Assembly: GCA_030044325.1 (NCBI GenBank)
Contig: JASHWA010000004.1
Location: 1-9,733 of the forward strand
DNA: 9,733 bases
Direction of reading: 5' to 3'
Source of the DNA: Bryobacteraceae bacterium
GTDB lineage: Bacteria; Acidobacteriota; Terriglobia; Bryobacterales; Bryobacteraceae
The position numbers and the translations under genes were made by a program. This document shows positions 5,351-9,733 of this stretch, one piece after another. The notes under the pieces were generated by a model. That model was given only the letters and a program-made list of their open reading frames with translations, did not search any database and was not told the DNA's origin. Positions within the stretch are counted from its first letter, which is position 1, and every line of letters starts with the position of its first letter.

Positions 5351-6756
5351 GAATCGCGATTTTGCTGGCATTTTCGCTGGCCGCGCGGGCGCAGCTCTCG
5401 TTGACCGTGTGCCAGGCGAATCCGCCGGTGACGGTCGGATCTACCTATAACCTCGGCAACGTCGCGGCCGGAACCATGCAGAACGTCAGCTTCTGCGCCG
5501 AAAACGCGGGGAACACGGCGGTGACGATCAGCCTGCCGCCGGCGGTGAGCGGCGCGGGATTCAGCCTGGTCTCGGTGAACGGAGGCACGCCCTACATCGT
5601 CGCGCCCTCGAATTTTCTCGAGTTCACGGTGGGCTTTTACGTGCCGCCGGCTTCGGCGGCGCTGGGAACCTACAGCGCGAGCCTGGTGATTACGGAGCAG
5701 ACGGGCGCCAGCATCAGCGTGGTGCTTCTGGCGACGCTGGTGGCCGGGCCGACGCTTACGCCGTTGTCGCCGTGCACGCTGGGCGCGAACAACTCGATCG
5801 GATTCGGCACGCTCCAAAACGGATCGCTGCACTTGTGCAACGTGCTGGTCGCGAACCAGAGCACCCAGGCGCTGACGATTTCGAATATTTCGGCGAGCGG
5901 AGGTTTCGAGACGGCGTCGCTGCCCGCTCTTCCGCTCACGCTTTCGCCGGGAGGGCCGGGAATCAGCTTCGCGGTGGAGATCACGCCGGCCTGCGGCACG
6001 GGCGCGGTGAGCGGAACGCTCACCTTTGCGGGCGCGGGCGTTTCCTTCTCCTATACGCTTGGCGCGCAGGGCGCCGACCCCCCGCTTCCGGCGGCCACGC
6101 TCTCTTTCAGCGGATCGGCTGCGAGCGGCGAGCAGGATTCGGTTTCGATGTCGCTGGCGAGCGCGGCGGTATGCGCGGCGAAGGGAAATGTCAATCTCGC
6201 CTTCACGCCGGCCCACGGAATTCCGGTGAGCGATGATGCATCCATCGCGTTTCTCGCCGGGAGCTTGCGCACGCTGCCGTTTTCGGTGACCGCGGGATCG
6301 TCCACTGTCTTGATCAACGGCCAGACCTCGGCCATGTTTCAGACGGGAACCACGGCGGGGACCATCACGTTCAGCGTGAACGGGACTCCGCTCGAGAGTT
6401 CTCCGCCGCTTGCGATCCCCATTCCGCCCGCGCCCATCTCGATTGAGACCGCGACGGCTTCGAATCAGATTACGGGGCAACTGGACGTTGAAGTGATCGG
6501 GTTCGACAACACGTATTCGGCGGGACCGATGTCGTTCACGTTTGCGGATTCGAACGGAAATCAGATCGGCAGCGTGATCAGCGCGGATTTCACTTCGACG
6601 TTCGGCTCGTATTTCAGCACGCAGACGGCGGGCAGCGCGTTTCTGATCCGCATTTCGTTTCCGGTGACGGGGAATCAAACCGACGTGGCGACGGTCGCGG
6701 TGACGCTGAGCAATTCGGCGGGGCCGGCGCAGACGGGGACGCTGACGTTCCAGTAG
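5347..6756 (+). CDS. Exported choice-of-anchor-D/ASH-like multi-domain protein
   Basis: A 469-residue secreted protein. Signal peptide 1-15 (MRIAILLAFSLAARA, cleavage before QLSL). The body is all-beta and Ala/Ser/Thr/Gly-rich. Residues about 30-135 and 145-245 look like two choice-of-anchor-D/ASH-type Ig folds (YNLGNVAAGTMQNVSFCAENAGNTAVTI and IGFGTLQNGSLHLCNVLVANQ), each with a cysteine in the third strand. Residues about 248-360 and 365-469 are two further Ig-like domains; the former has the SIAFLAGSLRTLPFSVTAG and TTAGTITFSV patterns common in secreted acidobacterial proteins. There is no C-terminal anchor or sorting signal, so it is probably periplasmic, surface-bound or released. GGAG lies 8 bases before the ATG, the best ribosome site of the trio. 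The frame upstream to 5233 overlaps the previous gene and is not used. Function unknown; structural or adhesive role inferred. Confidence 0.82.
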   Translation: MRIAILLAFSLAARAQLSLTVCQANPPVTVGSTYNLGNVAAGTMQNVSFCAENAGNTAVTISLPPAVSGAGFSLVSVNGGTPYIVAPSNFLEFTVGFYVPPASAALGTYSASLVITEQTGASISVVLLATLVAGPTLTPLSPCTLGANNSIGFGTLQNGSLHLCNVLVANQSTQALTISNISASGGFETASLPALPLTLSPGGPGISFAVEITPACGTGAVSGTLTFAGAGVSFSYTLGAQGADPPLPAATLSFSGSAASGEQDSVSMSLASAAVCAAKGNVNLAFTPAHGIPVSDDASIAFLAGSLRTLPFSVTAGSSTVLINGQTSAMFQTGTTAGTITFSVNGTPLESSPPLAIPIPPAPISIETATASNQITGQLDVEVIGFDNTYSAGPMSFTFADSNGNQIGSVISADFTSTFGSYFSTQTAGSAFLIRISFPVTGNQTDVATVAVTLSNSAGPAQTGTLTFQ

Positions 6757-6759
6757 TGC

Positions 6760-6794
6760 GGGAGCGGGGAAGCGGGCAGTGGGAAGTGGGTAGC
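6760..6794. repeat. Five-unit heptanucleotide tandem repeat (GGGNAGY)
   Basis: Right after the operon stop, five contiguous 7-bp units read GGGAGCG, GGGAAGC, GGGCAGT, GGGAAGT, GGGTAGC. The sequence differs from the tract at 106-220 but has the same period of seven. It sits in the 93-bp gap before thiD; the rest of that gap (6795-6849) shows nothing I can name. Confidence 0.65.
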
Positions 6795-6849
6795 GCACAT
6801 AACTCACTACCGGCTCCATGGGCCGTCGATTTGCCGCTAATGTGGGAGG

Positions 6850-7608
6850 GTGAAGAGACCAGTCGCACTGACCATTGCCGGGTCCGATGCGAGCGGCGGC
6901 GCGGGGATCCAGGCGGACCTTAAAACATTTCAGCGCTTTGGCGTTTATGGGGAGGCGGTGATCACGCTGATTACCGTGCAGAACACGCTGGGCGTGCGGC
7001 GCGTGGAGATGCTCGACGCGGACCTGGTGGAGGAGCAGATTGGCGCGGTGGTCGACGACATTCCGCCGGACGCGGTGAAGACCGGCGCGTTGGGGAATGA
7101 CGCGATCGCTCAGGCTGTGGCGCGGGCGCTCGAAGGCGCGCGATTTCCCGTGGTGGTGGATCCGGTGATGCTCAGCAAATCAGGTGCGCGGCTGGGGCCG
7201 GCGGCGAGGATGCGCGCGTTTTTGATCACACCGAATCTTGCGGAGGCGTCGGCGCTAGCGGGAATCGAGGTGCACGATCTCGTGTCGATGCGAGCCGCAG
7301 CCGGGGAGATCGCGGCGATTACGGGCTCTTCGAACGTGTTGATCAAAGGCGGGCATCTGGCGGGCGCGGCCCTGGATGTCCTGTTGACATCGGATGGAAC
7401 ATTCCACGAATTCGAGGCGGAGCGCATCGCAACGCGGCACACGCACGGGACCGGGTGCACGTATTCGGCGGCGATCACGGCGGAACTGGCCAAGGGAACC
7501 GGGTTGGTGGAAGCGGTCGGGCGGGCGAAGCGATTTGTAACCGAAGCGATTCGGACCAATCCGGGATTGGGGGCGGGGAGCGGGCCGGTGAACTTGTTGG
7601 GTTCGTAG
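6850..7608 (+). CDS. thiD: Hydroxymethylpyrimidine/phosphomethylpyrimidine kinase
   Basis: A 252-residue ribokinase-fold enzyme that phosphorylates HMP and HMP-P to HMP-PP, the pyrimidine half of thiamine, in the cytoplasm. Seen in order: TIAGSDASGGAGIQADLKTF (8-27, substrate-binding loop), VQNTLGV (43-49), KTGALG (77-82; usually KxGMLG), DPVMLSKSG (104-112), TPNLAEA (127-133), LIKGGHL (164-170) and HTHGTGCT (197-204) with the anion-hole GTGC and catalytic Cys203. Length is normal. The start is GTG at 6850, the only start codon after an in-frame TAA at 6838-6840; GGGAGG lies directly against it, an unusually short spacing. No other thiamine gene or TPP riboswitch is visible nearby, so it stands alone. 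PdxK-type activity on pyridoxal is a possible side reaction but the sequence fits ThiD best. Confidence 0.94.
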   Translation: MKRPVALTIAGSDASGGAGIQADLKTFQRFGVYGEAVITLITVQNTLGVRRVEMLDADLVEEQIGAVVDDIPPDAVKTGALGNDAIAQAVARALEGARFPVVVDPVMLSKSGARLGPAARMRAFLITPNLAEASALAGIEVHDLVSMRAAAGEIAAITGSSNVLIKGGHLAGAALDVLLTSDGTFHEFEAERIATRHTHGTGCTYSAAITAELAKGTGLVEAVGRAKRFVTEAIRTNPGLGAGSGPVNLLGS

Positions 7609-7663
7609 TTCCTGGCACGAATTTTCTGAGATTGTCCTTCCGCGCGCCGCACTATTCAGTAAG

Positions 7664-9457
7664 TTGAGCTATACGCTACCAGTGTGGCTACGGCCGGTCG
7701 ACGATTTCATGCTGCGGATGCTGGCTCCGCTGGCCCTGGCGATTCTGATCAGCGGGCTGGACGACCTCACCATCGATGTGGCGTGGCTGGCGGACTGGCT
7801 GAAGCGCAAGCTGTGGCCGCGCGCGGACATGTTTCCGCCGGGCGCGCGGCAGCTCGATTCGGCGCCGCGCCGGCGCATCGCGATCCTGGTGCCGCTGTGG
7901 AGGGAGCACGAGGTGATCGCGCGCATGCTGGAGCACAACGTGGCCGCGATCCGCTATTCCGAATATCACATTTTCGCCGGCGCGTATCCCAACGACGGGC
8001 GCACGCAGGCGGCGATCGGTGAAATCGCGGCGCGCTACGCGCATGTCCACATGGCGCTGTGCCCGCACAACGGGCCGACCTCCAAGGCCGATTGCCTGAA
8101 CTGGATTTTCCAGCACGTGCTGCTCGACGAAGAGCGCCGCGGGGAGCGATTCGACGTGATCGTGACGCACGACGCCGAGGATTTGATCCATCCGGACGAA
8201 CTGCGCTGGATCAACCTGTATTCGGCGCGCTATGACTTTGTCCAGACTCCGGTGCTGGCGCTCGAGACGCCGATGGCGGCGCTGACGCACGGAATTTATT
8301 GTGACGAATTCGCGGAATATCACACGCGCGACATGGTGGTCCGGCCGCTGCTGGGGGGATTCGTGCCGGGCGCGGGAGTGGGCACGGGATACCGGCGCGA
8401 CGTGCTGGAGCGGCTGGCGGCGGAGTCGTCGAACCGTGTGTTCGAGCCCTCGGCGCTGACCGAGGATTACGAAAACGGGCTGAAGATTTTCCGCATGGGA
8501 TGCTCGCAGGCGTTTGTTCCGCCGATGCGTTCGGGCGATGGAACCTTTCTGGCGACGCGCGAGTATTTTCCGCAAGGCTGGCGCGCGGCGCTGCGGCAGA
8601 GGACTCGCTGGGTGATGGGGATCGCGCTGCAAAGCTGGGAGGCGCACGGATGGGGGCGCGACATCGGCGAGATTTACTGGATGTGGCGCGACCGCAAGGG
8701 GCTGATCGCGAATCCGCTGGGCCTGGCGGCGAATGTGGTTTTCGTTTACGGCCTGGCGACGGGGATGTGGATGCGCATTCCGCCGCTCGCTTCGCGCCTG
8801 GTGTGGGTGACGTTCGGGCTGCAAATGCTGCGGCTGGCGGTGCGGATGGGCTGCGTGGGGCGAGTCTACGGCGTGCGTTTCGCGCTGGGCGTTCCGGTCC
8901 GGGCGGTGTACGCGAACGCGCTGAATTCGGCCGCGACGATTCAAGCGGTGGGGCGATACGTGATGGCGCGGGCGAGGGGATTGCCGCTCGGATGGCTCAA
9001 AACCGACCACCAATTTCCGTCGCGCGCGGCGCTGCTCGAGCAGAAGCGCAAGCTGGGCGAGATCCTGGTCAGTTCGGGGTATGTGAGTGCGGCGGACTTG
9101 AAGATGGCGCTCGAGGCCAAGCCGGCGCACATGCGGATCGGCGAGTATCTGGTGGGGCGGGGAATGGTGAGCGAGCGGGCGGTGTACGAATCGCTGAGCC
9201 TGCAACAGGGATTGCCGATGGCGCGGGCGCGCGAAGAGGAGATCCCCGTGTGGATTGCGCGGGCGTTGCCGGGAGATGCCGCGCGGCGCTGGCGCGTGCT
9301 GCCGTTTCGCGTGGAGCAGGGGAGCATGTGCGTGGCGACGCCGGAGGTTCCCTCGGCGGATATGAGCGCGGCGCTGGGCGAGCTGACCGCGCTTGAGATT
9401 CGCTTTCATCTGATCGCGCCGGCGGAGTTCGAGAAGCTGACGGATGCGCTGTTATAA
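7664..9457 (+). CDS. NfrB-like GT2 glycosyltransferase with C-terminal MshEN (c-di-GMP) domain
   Basis: A 597-residue inner-membrane glycosyltransferase with the layout of E. coli NfrB, the c-di-GMP-controlled exopolysaccharide synthase used by phage N4. One N-terminal helix (about 16-31, then GLDDLTID) is followed by a GT2 domain: ILVPLWREHEV (74-84), THDAED (168-173, metal/UDP-sugar site), TEDYENG (266-272, catalytic base) and QRTRW (312-316, the QxxRW motif of processive synthases). Hydrophobic segments follow at about 348-370, 377-397 and 404-425. Residues 463-597 are a GSPII_E N-terminal/MshEN domain with two 24-residue motifs, KLGEILVSSGYV... (463) and RIGEYLVGRGMV... (491). The spacer between them is 4 rather than the usual 5 residues, and the last Gln of motif I is Lys. 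It is shorter than NfrB (about 745). Start TTG at 7664 has no clear ribosome site; GTG 7682 or ATG 7709 are alternatives. NfrA is not seen here. Sugar unknown. Confidence 0.88.
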   Translation: MSYTLPVWLRPVDDFMLRMLAPLALAILISGLDDLTIDVAWLADWLKRKLWPRADMFPPGARQLDSAPRRRIAILVPLWREHEVIARMLEHNVAAIRYSEYHIFAGAYPNDGRTQAAIGEIAARYAHVHMALCPHNGPTSKADCLNWIFQHVLLDEERRGERFDVIVTHDAEDLIHPDELRWINLYSARYDFVQTPVLALETPMAALTHGIYCDEFAEYHTRDMVVRPLLGGFVPGAGVGTGYRRDVLERLAAESSNRVFEPSALTEDYENGLKIFRMGCSQAFVPPMRSGDGTFLATREYFPQGWRAALRQRTRWVMGIALQSWEAHGWGRDIGEIYWMWRDRKGLIANPLGLAANVVFVYGLATGMWMRIPPLASRLVWVTFGLQMLRLAVRMGCVGRVYGVRFALGVPVRAVYANALNSAATIQAVGRYVMARARGLPLGWLKTDHQFPSRAALLEQKRKLGEILVSSGYVSAADLKMALEAKPAHMRIGEYLVGRGMVSERAVYESLSLQQGLPMARAREEEIPVWIARALPGDAARRWRVLPFRVEQGSMCVATPEVPSADMSAALGELTALEIRFHLIAPAEFEKLTDALL

Positions 9458-9458
9458 T
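9450..9458 (+). promoter_or_regulatory. Perfect extended -10 promoter element inside the preceding stop codon
   Basis: TGTTATAAT matches the extended -10 consensus (TGnTATAAT) exactly. The TAA stop of the glycosyltransferase (9455-9457) lies within it. The hexamer ends 6 bases before the ATG at 9465, so a start site 7 bases downstream would be the A of that ATG. No good -35 box is seen at 16-18 bp upstream, which an extended -10 can tolerate. Confidence 0.5.
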
Positions 9459-9464
9459 CGACTC

Positions 9465-9733
9465 ATGCGTGTTGTAAGTTGCTTTGGCGTGAGCGCGGCT
9501 CTGGCTTTAGGGCTGTATGCGCAAGACGGGACTTCCGGCGCCAGTCCCGGTACGAAATTGGTGAAGATGCAATCGGTGCCGGCGTCGATGATTCACCGCA
9601 AGGTGCCGCCGATGTATCCGCAGGACGCGCTGGATCATCACGTTCAGGGGGTGGTGAAGCTCACCGTGACCATCGGGACCAACGGGCGCGTGATTGGGAT
9701 CAAGGTGATCAGCGGGCATCCGCTGCTGGCGCC
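9465..9733 (+). CDS. Periplasmic TonB C-terminal domain protein (partial, runs off window)
   Basis: An open frame from ATG 9465 to the window end (89 complete codons, no stop). Residues 1-19 form a Sec signal peptide with cleavage near LYA|Q. From about residue 45 the sequence matches the TonB C-terminal fold: KVPPMYPQDALDHHVQGVV (46-64) with the P-x-Y-P-x-x-A signature, then VKLTVTIGTNGRVIGIKVISGHPLL. In true TonB the domain follows an N-terminal membrane anchor and proline-rich spacer; here a cleavable signal peptide and a short linker precede it, so it is probably one of the small soluble TonB_C-domain proteins rather than the energy transducer. No Shine-Dalgarno site; see the promoter at 9450. 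Whether more copies of the domain follow cannot be seen. Confidence 0.85.
   Translation, partial: MRVVSCFGVSAALALGLYAQDGTSGASPGTKLVKMQSVPASMIHRKVPPMYPQDALDHHVQGVVKLTVTIGTNGRVIGIKVISGHPLLA

Noticed and set aside
5287..6819. 510-codon open frame antisense to the choice-of-anchor-type gene
   Set aside because: Its composition is extreme (Arg-rich, low complexity), and the sense strand has signal peptide, domains and coupled start.
6757..6849. TPP riboswitch before thiD
   Set aside because: The gap is only 93 bp, a third of it heptamer repeats, and the conserved THI-box sequences are not present.
7688..9409. 573-codon open frame antisense to the glycosyltransferase
   Set aside because: It is Arg/His/Pro-rich with no recognisable domain and mirrors a strongly supported GT2-MshEN gene; a usual by-product of high-GC third positions.

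Overview
The window looks like chromosome of a GC-rich Gram-negative soil-type bacterium, most plausibly an acidobacterium of the Bryobacterales/Solibacter group. That placement is inference from several signs: signal peptides ending in Ala-Gln, a pair of exported Ig-like and choice-of-anchor-type proteins, frequent GTG/TTG starts, weak Shine-Dalgarno sites, and heptanucleotide tandem tracts in the gaps. There is no tRNA, rRNA, CRISPR array, phage gene or intact transposase.

Left part (1-3888), almost all on the minus strand. After the last 17 codons of an unknown plus-strand gene (1-51) comes a short gap. It holds a hairpin and a large inverted pair of 7-bp repeat tracts (106-220). Then, in transcription order from right to left, come a radical SAM protein with a cysteine-rich C-terminal domain (3888-2854), an APC-family amino acid permease (2571-1291) and an ACMSD-type metal-dependent amidohydrolase (1235-237). 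A 102-bp element with 21-bp terminal inverted repeats (1240-1341) lies over the junction between permease and amidohydrolase. It supplies the last 16 codons of the permease and ends 4 bp before the amidohydrolase start. Permease and hydrolase may take up and process the same small molecule, but the substrate cannot be read from the sequence.

Middle part (4074-6756), plus strand. A tightly coupled three-gene operon (two successive 4-base ATGA overlaps) encodes three exported, beta-rich proteins: a Big_1/invasin-like protein with a C-terminal membrane helix, an unrecognised 232-residue protein, and a 469-residue multi-domain protein with choice-of-anchor-D (ASH-like) repeats. They probably act together at the cell envelope. 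This is the best candidate in the window for an undescribed system, although nothing shows a specific activity.

Right part (6850-9733), plus strand. thiD (HMP/HMP-P kinase of thiamine synthesis) is followed by a processive GT2 glycosyltransferase with a C-terminal MshEN domain. That is the architecture of NfrB, a c-di-GMP-controlled exopolysaccharide synthase, but no NfrA partner is visible here. The glycosyltransferase stop codon lies inside a perfect extended -10 promoter element. This promoter sits exactly where it would give a leaderless mRNA for the last gene, a periplasmic protein with a TonB C-terminal domain that runs off the window.
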